NCBI RefSeq assembly: GCF_905475395.1
Contig: NC_058342.1
Location: 27,810,640-27,874,639, forward strand
DNA: 64,000 nt
Direction: 5' to 3'
DNA from: Chrysoperla carnea
Taxonomy: Eukaryota; Arthropoda; Insecta; Neuroptera; Chrysopidae
Part shown: positions 47,761 through 59,515 of the stretch, in pieces
Position numbering within the stretch: the first letter of the stretch is position 1
Layout of the letters: each line of letters begins with the position of its first letter
Position numbers and translations under genes: made by a program
Notes under the pieces: model-generated
The model's input: only the letters and a program-made list of their open reading frames with translations
Database searches by the model: none
What the model was told of the DNA's origin: nothing

Positions 47761-48545
47761 AATTTCGTAAAATAAATTAATAATCGTCGTGAAATAAGTA
47801 ACCTCTATATGTTTGAAAGAAAAATGACGATTTTGATGTTATTTTTAAAATTAAGGTAAATTTAATGATTTATCAATAACTCAAATGATCTCTCCTTGTT
47901 TGTAATTTATTATTCATTTAAATCCATCACATTATATTAATATTTCATTCATACCATGTTATTGAATAATTAAAACAATATTCGACTAGACTCCGTTGGG
48001 ATATTAAATAAAATTAGACAAACATGAAACGTTATCATCTAATAAAGGTTACAAAGATTACATAAACATCAAGATTTGATCCTCATATCGCATATATTGT
48101 ACACAGAGCTTAATACAAGATAAAGTGTCTTTGCGGTCATGCCGCATTGTTCACAGTAAAATAATCGAGAAATTAGAATAGAATATTTTGAGAATTAAAC
48201 GTGGCGAAATTATTTGCAATAATTAATTTTATCGTTACCCATCGGTTCAAAAAACGACCAAAGATACTGTTAAAGCATCTAAAAAGAAGTTATTCAAGGC
48301 AATCCGTAAATTTTTTTGACACGCATAACTTTTTATAGAGTAACCCGATCTCGATAATTCGATAGAGTATATTTCGAAGTTGGTATTATATAAATTTGAA
48401 ATAAAGTTTTCCTTGATTTCTCTGCCTTGTGTTGTTGCTAGGAAAGATAACTCTCGAGATGCTCCCATAATTGTTTCATCAAAATCGATTCAGTAGTTTG
48501 TAAGATATGGACTAATATGTGCAACTCTCTAAAAAGAATATAGTG

Positions 48546-48725
48546 GCAGTTGCCCACAGAGTCTCCGAAATGAGGCACCACAAGGGGGCCCGAAATGCAT
48601 TTTCGAAGACTGGAAAAAGGGGGAAAAAGAGAAAAAGACAAATTTTCATAAAATGGCACCACAATGGAGCACGAAGTTCATCGAAGACTAAAGGGGGGAG
48701 AAAGACAAATTTGAAAAAAAAAAAC
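48546..48725 (+). repeat. Diverged internal direct duplication
   Basis: 'aatgaggcaccacaaggggg' 'cccgaa' with 'ttcgaagactgg' and 'aaaaagacaaatttt' is followed by a second version, 'aaaatggcaccacaatgga' with 'atcgaagactaaagg' and 'agaaagacaaattt', about 90 bp later. The frame 48519-48839 (106 codons) spans both, is very basic, and has no recognisable domain; I do not call it a gene. Confidence 0.6.
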
Positions 48726-48862
48726 GGCGCTATTTACAGATTTTGTCCACTGAACCTTGAAACCCCCACTGGCAGGTTTCGGTACTTTAAAATAGTTTTA
48801 ATTATATTTTGTGCAAAAAAAGTTTCAGTAGTTAAATAAAATAAAAAATACTGTAAAAACGT

Positions 48863-48956
48863 TCCTTCGAGCCGGATTTGAACCAGCGACCTATGGATAA
48901 CTGACAAGTTACAAATCCGCTACAGTCCACCGCTCTACCAACTGAGCTATCGAAGG
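48863..48956 (-). tRNA. tRNA-Tyr (GTA) with 21-nt intron
   Basis: Reads CCTTCGATAGCTCAGTTGG from 48956 on the minus strand. The 7-bp acceptor stem CCTTCGA/TCGAAGG pairs fully and the discriminator is A. The anticodon GTA is at 48923-48921. The intron occupies 48919-48899, directly after position 37, the canonical place, and removing it leaves a 73-nt tRNA. T arm GCTGG-TTCAAAT-CCGGC is intact. Boxes A and B match the pol III consensus. A T5 run at 48859-48855 shortly after the 3' end is a pol III terminator. CCA is not encoded, as expected for a eukaryote. Confidence 0.96.
48899..48919 (-). other. tRNA-Tyr intron 1
   Basis: 21-nt intron between G37 and A38 of the tRNA. Its sequence on the minus strand starts CGGATTTGTAAC and ends CAGTT. 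It shares only the end with the other copy. Confidence 0.88.
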
Positions 48957-49121
48957 TGATAAACCATGCCACAATTAATCAAATAGTTCATTAAAATTGT
49001 TGTATATAATCTTAATGGCTTTATTATCTATCATTAATTTATAAATATAACTTTCACCATACAAGCCACATTTATAAATAAGAAGTTCATTTAAGAACTA
49101 TTTTTTGGGTCCAATCATCAA

Positions 49122-49215
49122 CCTTCGATAGCTCAGTTGGTAGAGCGGTGGACTGTAGAGGAATTCAGGTATGACAGTTATCCATAGGTCGCTGGTTCAA
49201 ATCCGGCTCGAAGGA
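49122..49215 (+). tRNA. tRNA-Tyr (GTA) with 21-nt intron
   Basis: Exons are identical to the gene at 48863-48956. Anticodon GTA at 49155-49157, G37 at 49158, and intron 49159-49179 with a sequence that differs from that of its neighbour except for the final 'cagtt'. The acceptor and T stems are complete. A T6 run at 49217-49222 can terminate pol III. The two genes are divergent, with 165 bp between their 5' ends. Identical exons with diverged introns suggest selection or gene conversion on the mature part. Confidence 0.96.
49159..49179 (+). other. tRNA-Tyr intron 2
   Basis: 21-nt intron, starts AGGAATTCAGGT and ends CAGTT, at the same position as in the first gene. Confidence 0.88.
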
Positions 49216-49404
49216 ATTTTTTCTTTTTTACAAAAGAGTGCACAGTTACTGGGACTCAAAAATATTAAGGACTGACTTTTGTAGAAGCAAAGCATCAGTG
49301 CTAATAAATAAAATTCAATGCTTCAAATCATTTTACGAATTATATGAAAAAAAACAAGTGAAGAAGTTAATCGGAAAAAAAAGACAGTAAATTTCGTCAA
49401 CCCG

Positions 49405-49850
49405 ACTATTTGAAAAGCTTGAGGCGCTCAATTTAAAATATGAAAAATTAATCGAAACGCCTCATCTACTCCACATACTTAATTATTTTTCGATTCATTA
49501 TTGATATAAAGCGCCTCAAGCTTTTACTAATAGTTGGATATGAGTGACTCATAAATAAAATTATTTTCTATGTTTTAGTACAATAAAAGCTTGTCCCTTA
49601 AAAAGTATTGTTTATTAAAATTTTTAATTTAAGGGACTAGAAAAAATGTATATATCATATCAAATATGGTGGAAGCGATGGGAAAATCAGAACGCCGCAC
49701 GCTTACCAGGCATTGCCATCCAAATTTAATGTGCATGCAAAATTTCAGCTCAATCGGAAACCGGAAAGTGGATCAAATTTGACTTGCAAGATTTGACTAC
49801 AGACAGACAACGGGACAGGTGAAACTAAATAAAAGCTTGTAAAATACAAC
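49405..49850 (-). repeat. Family B repeat, uninterrupted copy (empty site)
   Basis: Matches 39688-40700 in inverted orientation without the TTAA MITE. At the equivalent position the minus strand reads 'tagtcccTTAAattaaaaa' (TTAA at 49629-49632), while the other copy reads 'ttagtc', TTAA, MITE, TTCA, 'atcaaaaa'. It also has the internal inverted pair GCTTGAGGCGCT / GCGCCTCAAGC at 49419-49520. Confidence 0.9.
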
Positions 49851-50130
49851 ATCCTGATTTATATGACTACAACCAAATGAATTATCCTTCTATACACTAA
49901 TATTATGACGTCAATATTAATTAGTGTTAGGAAAATTTCAATTGAAAAGTATCGACATATTTATTTATTCACACTAACCAACCACTGACATAATACATAA
50001 TAACAAAACTCTCTTCTCTATACAAATTTTATTAATTATTTTTTATTAAAAACTTCATTTACACATTTAAATAAATATTATTTACAAAATAATATTATTC
50101 ATTCATCATATTAGTAATAAATCTATATAT

Positions 50131-50657
50131 TAACAAGTGAAAACAAACAATTGACTAAGTAAATTGTTGAAATACCATGTATAGACAGTGTTGATTACTC
50201 TGTCACATTACACATACATACATGTCACACACATATACCTGATATTCCCATATAATAAATACCATAAACTTTACGCTTTATTTGCATCCTCACGGGTTAA
50301 CAGTTATGTTTACGAAAAAATGTTTCAAACAAAAGTAACGTACAAAAGTAAAAACATTTTTTACATTTAAAATTTTGTTCTATCTCTAACGGCTTACAAG
50401 ATGGATCCTACGGACCCAAGATCTCATTGACCTATGTTGCTCATTTACGAACTTGACCTCACTTTTTACGTCCTGAGCACGCCCATTTCAACTTGACCTC
50501 TTTTTTAGTTTTTGAGTAATCGTGATAACAAGCGGACTAATTAGGTGATTTTATGAACACCTTAACCAAAATTTTGTTCATAGTATCAATATTTTTAAGC
50601 GTTACAAACTTGGGACTAAACTTAGTATACCTTGGTATATTTCTTATACATGGTAGA
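50131..50657 (+). repeat. Family A dispersed repeat, copy 12
   Basis: Near full-length, from 'aacaagtgaaaacaaacaat' to 'atacatggta'. The central hairpin is one change from perfect (GGATCCTACGGACCC). Confidence 0.9.
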
Positions 50658-51475
50658 ATAAACATATTCATAATCTATAGTGTGAACTTCAAACAAATTA
50701 CTTCTATATACAGACTGCGTACTTGAGAGTGGAAATTAACCTTTTGTATGCTTATTAAAAAAATTGAAACATATTGTGCTTATTAGGGGAAAGGTAAGTA
50801 AAACGGTCCCAGAAGGTAAAACGGACCAGACTTGTAACTTCTAAACTAATTTTTCTATCTGTCCGAAACACGCTAAACACTAAAAACGGTCAAATAAGGT
50901 GAAAGTGTTAGGGAAATCAGACCATGCTTACATTATGTTATTATTCTCAGCAAACCATTTGAAAAATAACCTCATTGCAAAAGTTTCAAAGTCAGTGAGG
51001 TAAAAAAGTGAGGCAAAAGTACAAGAGATTAGAAATCGGTCTAAAAGACACTTTTTAAGAAGGAGAATGGCTCTATCGATTTATGCATTAAACAAATATA
51101 ATTCGTTAAGGAGGTATAATCTGTAAAAGACCTGCTGAACCATCTCTGATTTACCCAGCTATATACTCCCTGTTTGGTTTAAGGCCTAAAAAATTTAAAA
51201 ATCTAGTTCATTTAACGATAAGGTGAGTAGTTTTAAAAATATTGCCTGAAATTGTTTTGAATCAACGCTATTTTAGACGATTTTATAGAAACTACATTAA
51301 ATTAATTATTTATTTATTACTATTTATAACTAAATATCATTAAAATATGAGTAGAATTGTGCAAATTATGTCCTCTATGAATTTCCACGAATTATCGCTC
51401 AACACATTTAATTTAAATGCACTATTCTAATACATTACGGCCATTTATGTGTTAGATTTATAGAATACTATATTG
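50658..51475. other. No supported features
   Basis: AT-rich; includes 'ggtaagtaaaacggtccc' followed by 'ggtaaaacggacc' near 50790, a short local direct repeat. No gene seen. Confidence 0.45.
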
Positions 51476-51896
51476 GTACTCGCCCGCTTCACTGGGCTTA
51501 AAAGTAAAAACCACCGCTTTATATTCTCCACCCCCTCTTGATATACACAGTTTACAAATTTGTGAAATGTAAAAATTCATTGAGTATATCAGAATAGTTG
51601 GCCATGATTTGTTTGACATGTACTATTTTAAATTTTTACAGAATTATTTAATTTATGGTTCAAAATGATGGTCATTTTTAACGATAAATTAAAGATTTTT
51701 GTAAAAATTTAAAAAATGTCAAATTAAATTAATTAAAAAAAAAAAATATTTTTATAAATTATAGCTCATGTGTTTTTCTGATATATCAGCTTTAATGATG
51801 TACAATTTCATTAAAAACCATTCGCTAGTTTTAGCGTGAAAGCGTAACAAACAAACAAACAAACATGCTTACTTTTACATTTATAATATATAAGGA
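51476..51896 (-). mobile_element. Helitron H1, reverse strand
   Basis: On the minus strand starts A|TCCTTATATATTATAAATG, then (GTTT)n and 'ttacgctttcacgctaaaac', and ends at the hairpin 'cccagtgaagcgggcgagta'. The terminal CTAG is lost. Non-coding. Confidence 0.82.
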
Positions 51897-51998
51897 TTAG
51901 GGATGTTTTGGCAGATTATTTTATATAATTAGTGTTTTAAATTATTCCTGGAATATTAAAATACTGGACTATTATAATTTTTGACATTTATAGGCACT

Positions 51999-52490
51999 TG
52001 TTATACTATGTATATGAAATATACCAAGGTATTCTAGGTTTAGTCCCAAGTTTGTAACGCTTAAAATAGTCCATTTCCGGCTGTCTGTCTGACGTCTGTC
52101 CGTCTGTCATCATGATTACTCAAAAACGAAAAGAGAAATCAAGCTGAAATTTTTCTAGCGTGCTGATGACGTTTTCGAGTTCGTAAATGAGCAACATAGG
52201 CCAGTTGCATCTTGGGTCCGTAGGACCCATCTTGTAAACCGTTAGAGATAGAACAAAAGTTTAAATGTAAAAAATATTCCTTATACAAAAATAACCAACT
52301 TTGAAACATTTTTTCGTAAACATCACTGTTTACCCGCTAGAGCGCAAATTAGGCATAAATTGTATAGTATATATTATATGGGAATATCAGTTATATATGT
52401 GTGACATGTATGTATGTATAATGTGATCAAGACTGGCTCTGCATGGTATTTCAACAATTAACTCAGGCAATTGTTTGTTTTCACTTGTTT
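51999..52490 (-). repeat. Family A dispersed repeat, copy 13
   Basis: Near full-length reverse-strand copy. The hairpin GGGTCCGTAGGACCC is perfect. The head ends 'caattgtttgttttcacttg'. Confidence 0.9.
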
Positions 52491-53089
52491 TTAACATAAA
52501 TTTAACATGTTAAAAGCACTTCATTTATATAAAATTTGTGACACATATATTCATTTGTTTTAAGTCTCTCAAATTGTGCTCAATACTTAGATAACAAAGA
52601 TACATAATTAGTGTATATGGAAGTAAAATTATAATAGTTACAAAATAATAATTGTAATTAATGACTAGAATGCGATAGACACAATTAAATAATATTCTAT
52701 AAACAAAGATCATTATCGTTGGCAATTAACAAGAATTTACCACAAATACATTTTCATCTATAATTCTGTATCAAAATCAAAATCAAAATATTCTCTCGTA
52801 TTCATCATTACCAACAACAACTAATTTATTGTCTTAATTAGTTTGTTATTAATTAACAATCAATTCTATTTGAAATGTTATACTTACTTTCATAAAGTAA
52901 CATTTTCATTTAGTTATTTAACGTAGTTTATAACACTAGTTTATCTTATAGCCAACACACGAATTTGAACCATAGACTATTATACATAGAGAACGCGAGG
53001 AATCTGCTATCCTGTAAGTGGATATGATGAATGATAGAGAAGGCTGTCAGTGAGTTCCACTGGGTCCTAGTCATAATGATATGTACATA
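52491..53089. other. No supported features
   Basis: AT-rich intervening sequence. Confidence 0.5.
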
Positions 53090-53410
53090 TATAGAATGTT
53101 CGATTTACATCTAGGAATAGAAATATCACGAGTATGACAGAGTACATGGGTTAAGCAATGCATCTGAGTAAAAGATATTATGTAAATGTGTTGAAGCTTC
53201 GATATGCGTTGAGATAGTTGTAAGACGCTTGGAGAGTGGGAGTTTCTTAGTTGAATAGATGAACTACAACAGATAAGCCACGATACAAGTCACTTTTACA
53301 ATTTCATATAACACCTATAATACCTCTTACTTAAATGCATTGCTTAACGCATGTACTCTGTCATACTCATGATATTTATATGTCTAGATGTAAATCGAAT
53401 ATTCTGTATA
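53090..53410. repeat. Palindrome related to 16622-17075
   Basis: Arms at about 53090-53180 and 53316-53410 pair through 'cgatttacatctag' / 'ctagatgtaaatcg', 'gagtatgacagagtacatg' and 'taagcaatgcat'. The loop contains 'gacgcttggagagtgggagt', matching 'gacacttggaggtgggagt' of the Helitron-nested palindrome. Both belong to one foldback family. Confidence 0.8.
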
Positions 53411-54150
53411 CTTATAATATGTATTATTAAGTATAGTTCATAGAATTAATAACATAGAACCGTAATGTGGCTATCCATCGATTGATGGTTAGAGAGAGAC
53501 AGCTAAAAATTTCACGTATATCTGCCTTCTAGGTTTGAGCGTCTTTCTCGCAGTTTCTCAATTTCGAGTATTGCGGATAGAATGAATACGATAACAACAT
53601 TTATCTGGTTATACACAACCTCAAATTTTGTTCAATTAAGTACAAAATCTAGGTGTAACTAATGATTAAATATTCATTTATTTTATTTCAATTATTTGCT
53701 TTCAAATACTGTTTCAGTCATCGGATTATTAACTCTGGAAAATAAAGGTTTTTCTGCTCAAAAAGGTCAAGTGAAGTTAAAGTTAATAAACTTCCAAGCT
53801 AAATTGTAATTTAGCGTATGAAGAAATACAAATGCACATAAAAAAACGTAGGTATATGGTGATTGGTTGAATTGGTCGTTATTACCCAATTGCACCAGAA
53901 GTAGGGCTATGTTTTTCGAGTGTTTGTAATATTTGTATGTATTTTTTTTGGCACGCACTGATTTTTTTATTGCATATTCTTTACTATGATGCAACTGGGA
54001 GTTTAAGTAGCATCGAAGATAATAGAACATATGAAGATAACCTTGATTTTTTAAACATATTTTCCCCATAAATATAGACTTATGCAATGTATCTAAGATC
54101 AATTGGGAAGGTCAACAGGGGTTCTTTATAATTTTGCTTCTTGATCCCCA

Positions 54151-54503
54151 GAATAATAATAATATTGGAGTTTAACCTCCGTTTCTCAGACCACGTTTAT
54201 AACAGAGGCCACTCCCATCATTCTTTTTAATATTTATTTATTTGTTAAACTACATTCAATATACAATTAATTTTATGATATGGGTGGAGTCGGTTACTTT
54301 GTTCTTATCCAAGCGACGACGGCGGTAGAATTGATCACATTGTCGTCGCTTGGATAAGAACGAAGTAATCGATTCCACCCACATCATAAATGTAATTGTA
54401 AAATATGAATGTAATTTAATGAATAAAGATTAACAAATAATGATGTGGATAGCCTCTGTTATAGGCGTGTGTCATAAAAACGGAGGTTAAACCTCTTATT
54501 ATT
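54151..54503. repeat. Two SINE-2 copies as a tight inverted pair
   Basis: A minus-strand SINE-2 body/tail (54151-54320) is followed at once by a plus-strand body/tail (54322-54503). 'ttcttatccaagcgacgac' on the left pairs with 'gtcgtcgcttggataagaa' on the right, and pairing continues out to the 'ggaggttaaac' ends and the (AAT)n tails. Neither has the tRNA-like head. Arms of about 170 bp with almost no spacer would form a long hairpin. Confidence 0.87.
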
Positions 54504-55802
54504 AAATAATAAGAAGCTCTAATGAGAGGGAAATATAACCTTGCTGATGGAACACTGCTCATGCGTTTTTCTTTAACATCTAACGACAATCTCACGTTCC
54601 ACACAATAAAACCTTATTTCGTGATAGATTTGATCACATATGGGAATAAGTTTAATTAATTTTCAAAATCCATACATAATATACAATGCATGTATGTAAG
54701 TATTGTATGTAGGGGAAGGTGTAGTACCTGGAATCTAAATTAACATTAATGCGTCTTTTAAAGCCATGCATTTAAAATATCACAATGGAAATTATATCTG
54801 TTGTGGACCTGGATAAGTGAGAAACCTCCATAACTGGAACTCATGCTGAGGTTCCAACGCTTTGGCACTGAATTACTTCTGTTAATGGGACGAAGCAAAC
54901 CTCTATATCTGAGATTCTTTCCTTTCGATTTTATCGGCATAGTCACCTCTTTTGATTTGTAGTATTCTTATTCCTTAACATTATCTATTTTTAAGAGATT
55001 TAAAGAAAATTGCAAAAAGTGCACACCTATCAGAACTTATGTAAAGTAAATATCAATGTTTATTGAGAAACTTTAGGTACAACATCTTACCCTACTACGT
55101 ATATAGTACTAAATGTAATGATTTCAAATCAAGCTAAACGATTATGCAGGAGTAATGTTAATAATATCTTTTTATGTTGCTGGCAGAGTATAGAAGATAT
55201 ATTAAATATTCCTGTAGGAAATAAGAAGTTTCTGTTAGAAAGATTTGTATCAAATTCTACAATACCAGGATGATAATTGAGCGATGAACGAACGATGAGA
55301 TATATAGTACAAAAAATACAGATTTTGACCTTAAAAATAAAGTGCTTAAAAGGCTGTAGAATAACATGCCAAAGCTTTGTTAATTGGAGTTTTTGAAAAG
55401 TCGGTAAATGGAAAAAAGAAAAAACAATTTTCCTTCAACAACTTAAAGGCTATATATCAACTCATAAACGGTACATTCAACTGTAAAAATTATATTTTCC
55501 GAGCTATTGCTGATTGAATGTAGCAATTTTTTTTCTGAAAAAGCCAGGAAGCAATTTTATTGTTTTCGTAACTAATTTTCAAACTACTGTCATGTATTAT
55601 AGGTCATGTTACGATCTTTTTATTTATTAACTTTACAGACTTGAGAGAAGGAAGAAATAAAGTCAGTGCTATATAATTTGTGAAATAAATAAAGTCACAG
55701 GCTCAAGCCAGGCTTTAAATTTGAAACAAAAATGTAATTGAAAAAACAAGACTTGATTTTAAAATGTATACGATCATCTAGAATTAGTTCAAAACATACC
55801 TA
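54504..55802. other. Mostly unassigned; a pogo-like remnant near 54805-54920
   Basis: 'gacctggataagtgagaaac' 'ctccataactggaac' near 54807 resembles the ends and subterminal motifs of the MITE at 3700-4083, but termini are not intact. The rest is AT-rich with no gene. Confidence 0.4.
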
Positions 55803-55955
55803 TTATTTATCTCTATCCAATTCTCTTCTTACACGTATTGTTGTATCAATATCCCATTCTTCAGAAAGAAACTTCACTTTTTCTATTGCCTCTTGACGGA
55901 GCTTGTCTCGAATTTCGTCTAGTTTAGTCGCTAATGATTCACGATCATCTAACAT
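55803..55955 (-). pseudogene. 50-codon frame, probable hAT transposase fragment
   Basis: ATG at 55955-55953, stop TAA at 55805-55803, in-frame TAA just upstream of the ATG. The product is hydrophilic, starting MLDDRESLATKLDEIRDK, and contains 'KVKFLSEEWDIDTTIRVRR'. Its balanced amino acid use stands out from the K/N/F/I-rich random frames of the window, so it has been under coding selection at some time. It lies downstream of a hAT-like end at about 56262, and the 'EEW-I-----RRR' style resembles a segment of ZMYM-like hAT transposases; this link is inference. A GTAAGA following codon 41 and a GTATGT following the stop could be splice donors, so a small exon of an unrecognised gene is the alternative. 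Confidence 0.5.
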
Positions 55956-56262
55956 ATTATTTTATCAGACAAATCGTGAAAAAGATAATTTATGTAACTA
56001 ACAGCGTAGATGTCATAAAGAAGTGCTGACTGACACAGGTCGAGTCAGTTTTTCAGTAGAAAAGATGTGCTTTTTCCATTATGAATATATTATTACAGCC
56101 TAATTTAGACTATTAGCGTTCCTTTTTTGTTTTTTATTTACGGATTATCATTTATTATATTGGCACTAAATTTAAAATATATTTTGGCGGACCATTTGGC
56201 ACCATTTATGAGTAGCGCCTGGGGCATGATACACTCCTTTGCCCATCCCTCGCTACGCCTTT
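55956..56262 (-). mobile_element. hAT-like terminal region
   Basis: On the minus strand starts 'ggcgtagcgagggatgggca' and continues 'aaggagtgtatcatgcccca' 'ggcgc', like the outer part of hAT elements whose ends read CAGTGGCGTAGC. The CAGT itself is lost (tcaaa). The opposite end was not found. The 50-codon frame at 55803-55955 follows in the same orientation. Confidence 0.5.
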
Positions 56263-56730
56263 GATTCGAACGAGAAAATAGAAAGAAATCTAAATTAATC
56301 TTTTTCCTGGCTAATGTGTCCGTATTTGTTGCTCTATGCACAGAGAAAAAAAATATATTAAAAATTCATTTAAAGCTTAAAAATTAACTACTTTGCAAAG
56401 CACTTTATTTAGATTAAAATTGTATTTTTATTTGATAAATTCCATGTCATGAATATTTGAAATTTATTTTGAACCAACAATGGCGATACATTCTAACAAT
56501 ACAATTGATTCGCATACATGAATCAATAATGTGATTTAATAATTAAATAATAAATAGAGTATTTTAATGAATAATTTATAGAATTTTTCGAAAAACCTCG
56601 TAAATATAATAGAACAAGTAAAGGTTTAACAACCTTGTACAAACATATATATATGAATTGTATACATATGTACAGTCAAAACATGTTACAAAGATATTGA
56701 AGGATCGTACAATTATATGGTCAGTACAAG

Positions 56731-56905
56731 CTTGATACTCACCCGCTTCGCTGGGCTTGATACTCGCCGCCTCCAACTCTCTGAATCTCTTTTATTCTCG
56801 TTCCATGACACTCGAAATGATTGCTTTTCACAGTTAAAATATATACACAGTTTTCAATTTTATTAATTGTAAAATAGTCATAATTCGTTGAGTATATCGT
56901 TTGGA
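56731..56905 (-). mobile_element. Helitron 3'-end fragment
   Basis: On the minus strand the segment 'ttttacaattaataaaattg' ... 'gttggaggcggcgagtatca' leads to the hairpin 'cccagcgaagcgggtgagta' 'tcaag'. The 'gagtatcaag(c)' piece is duplicated either side of the hairpin. CTAG is lost. Internal sequence resembles 51540-51600. Confidence 0.65.
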
Positions 56906-58154
56906 GGTATTTACCGAAGATCTTTGTTTGATCTCCAAAGAAAAGAGTTAGCAAGCGTTGAAATCATAAGATCCAAGCGATTCATTAGTTTTTGTTTTAC
57001 AAGAGATTATTCTCATTTTCCTAACCGGCATGATTTTACTCCCCGCATGTCAAAATACGTGACATTCTACACGATAAGAAAAGCATGGCGTTTAATAAAA
57101 TTCTGCTATGGTATAGTGACAGATACATATAGTATCTATGTTGGCATAAGTAATATTACACTATTGAATAAGGTTATCCACCAGAAGTATTGTTGGTATC
57201 GCCAACCAGTATGGGCCTGACGCTCATACTATATTGACTCGTCCGCCATATCTACTGCTTATGCTACTATTCCTTCAATTCAGTTTACAGTATGGCGTTC
57301 ATACCGATACTGCCATAGTGCTATGCGCAAAAAACTTCTTCCCATGTAGTACATAACATCAAAATAGCAACACGTCTTTGTAAGAGATGTCGCGATAACC
57401 AATTTTGACTGTATTTTACATGTATGTATAGCCTCCATCATATGGCTTGCGCCCAAAATACAGAATAATATTATTGTTAAAAGATAAACTTGTATGATAA
57501 AGGTTATGAATGTATATATTAGGTATATTGTAAACCTCATGTTCAACTCATCCCTCGCTAAACCATTTTATTTAACCCTTATGTGAACTTGTTATAATGT
57601 AGACATATGTAACATATTACAAGAAGTTCCATCAAGAATCATCACCAAAAAAAAAATCTATAACATAGGACTCCAAACACTAAATTGATCTTTGTTAAAC
57701 TGCATCCAGACTTGTAGCAGGAAAGTCTAGTGTGCAGCTTATGCGTAAAATCGTTTATCGAAATTATAAAGAAAAATTAAAGATCGAAATGGCTGACTGA
57801 TTGCTCGAAAGTTGTGAACTTGGGGATAACGATTAATAGCAGCAGGAGACTACTAAGTCATAACAAAAACAGGAAAGTATTATATGAGGAACAACTTAAA
57901 GAAACTAAGAGATTACAAGGATATAAATTACAGGGAATGGGATGAGTAAGAGGAATTGTAGAACAAATCTTTGTATTGTTATAACATCCATTGTGTGAAT
58001 ATCCAATACTGTAAAACCACCACTCAAAAGCATTGGGATAAGGTTTTCTACATGGCCTCGAAGAGGCGATGAATATCAAAATTGAGAAAATAATGAACTC
58101 TGCTAAAAGTTGGAAATGCTAAAAAGCGAAGATTTAAGAACAACTGCCGAGTTT
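56906..58154. other. No supported features
   Basis: Several 60-110-codon frames overlap here on both strands (for example 56888-57220 and 57858-58079) but none shows a recognisable motif, a start context or a repeat match. I leave them uncalled. Confidence 0.5.
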
Positions 58155-58162
58155 TTAAGGTA

Positions 58163-58327
58163 GTACGAGCGCCAAGACAAGTTTTGACTTGTGGTTGAAA
58201 TTATTCGTACCTTATTTTCAACTTTAATTTTTTTTATAATTTCATGAATGTAGACGAAAAATAAGAATAACATTTTTCGATATCTGCCTTTCATCCAAAA
58301 CTGCTCTGGCGCTCGTCCATCCTTAAT
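58163..58327. mobile_element. Short TTAA-flanked MITE related to family T
   Basis: TTAA, then GGTAGTACGAGCGCC on the left, and GGCGCTCGTCCATCC then TTAA on the right. The interior 'cttattttcaact', 'catgaatgtagacgaaaaat' and 'tttttcgatatctg' matches the long TTAA MITE, with large internal deletion. Its ends (GAGCGCC) match the fragment at 28977-28994 better than the long copies, so it marks a sub-family. Confidence 0.8.
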
Positions 58328-59515
58328 AAAGGGGAGAATTGGCCTCGAGCCTCTGAATAAGTATCAACACTGCTGGGTAAGCCTTTTAACTGAACTTAAC
58401 ATATACTACGTCCATTAAATTCCAGATGTAAGTGGAACAAAAGAGATTGATTGACAAGTTAGAAGGAATTGATAGCTAGTGGAATTGCTGTCGCGTTAAT
58501 AACGTACTATGATCAACTGCCCCAAAACTAAGTCAAGTTCTCGTCCCTTTTCTAAATGAAAAATATTTTTAAAAAGACCCTCTTGCCAATATTCGAGCAG
58601 AGTATAACATAGTTGAGACTTCTCTAGATTCATGAACTTAAAAATATAAATTTCTTTGTTTAAACGGTAAGGTTTACTTTATCGTCGTAAAAACGTCGTG
58701 GAAAAGACAAATTATTTTTCATAGCGTTTTTAGTTGAGCACCCTGTATTTTTTTTATAAATATATGAAGAAAATTTGTAAGAAAGGTTTCTACCGAGAAA
58801 AATGGTAAGTTATGAAATTTATTCAAGCAAATGTTTTACAGAATATCAAAATGTTTTATAAAGAGCTTATCGAAAATAATCGGTGTTATTGATATGTATA
58901 TTTGTGAACTTAACATCAAATTGATATCTAACCAAAAAAACAATGCTTATGTACCTGTTTTTAAGTGTAAGCTTAAAAGTAATTTGAGAAATTTTCAATT
59001 GATTTGTAATCCAAATGATCGATAGTTTATGACACTGCCATTCATCATAAAATAATTCAAATTTCATCATAGGTTTTTTTATTTAGTAGTAGCTCAATGA
59101 TCGCTATTTTGTAAAAATTTATATTCTTTAAAAGCTTTTCTTTAAAAAAATCTGTGCTTTATAAATTTAAAATCGAAAATTACTGTTTATTTTTATCACT
59201 GTTTTTAGCTATGGGTACCGCACTACGGAATTTCACAAGCTAATAATTTATTACTACACGTAAATAAGCCTAAGTTAGACCAACGCATCAAAAATGTGAA
59301 AAAATTGCACCATTTGTGTTATCTGACACCTATGAAGTATTTCGTATAGGAATGTTAAAAAGTTAAAAATTACGACTTTCAGATTATGCTTCATTGGAGC
59401 CAGCATCAAATAGTATCAAAATGTATAAAATTAAGACCAAAATTATATGGACACTTCTCCGTTGATCAATGCATAGGTGCATATTTTCGTGAAGAATGTG
59501 ACTAAAAATAGATAA
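58328..59515. other. No supported features
   Basis: AT-rich; no repeat or gene supported. Confidence 0.5.

Noticed and set aside
48519..48839. 106-codon basic frame (+)
   Set aside because: It spans a diverged direct duplication, is dominated by K and R from A/G-rich DNA, and has no domain.
57858..58079. 73-codon frame (-) with several Cys and Pro residues
   Set aside because: No spaced Cys pattern of a known finger or secreted peptide, no signal sequence, and no supporting context.
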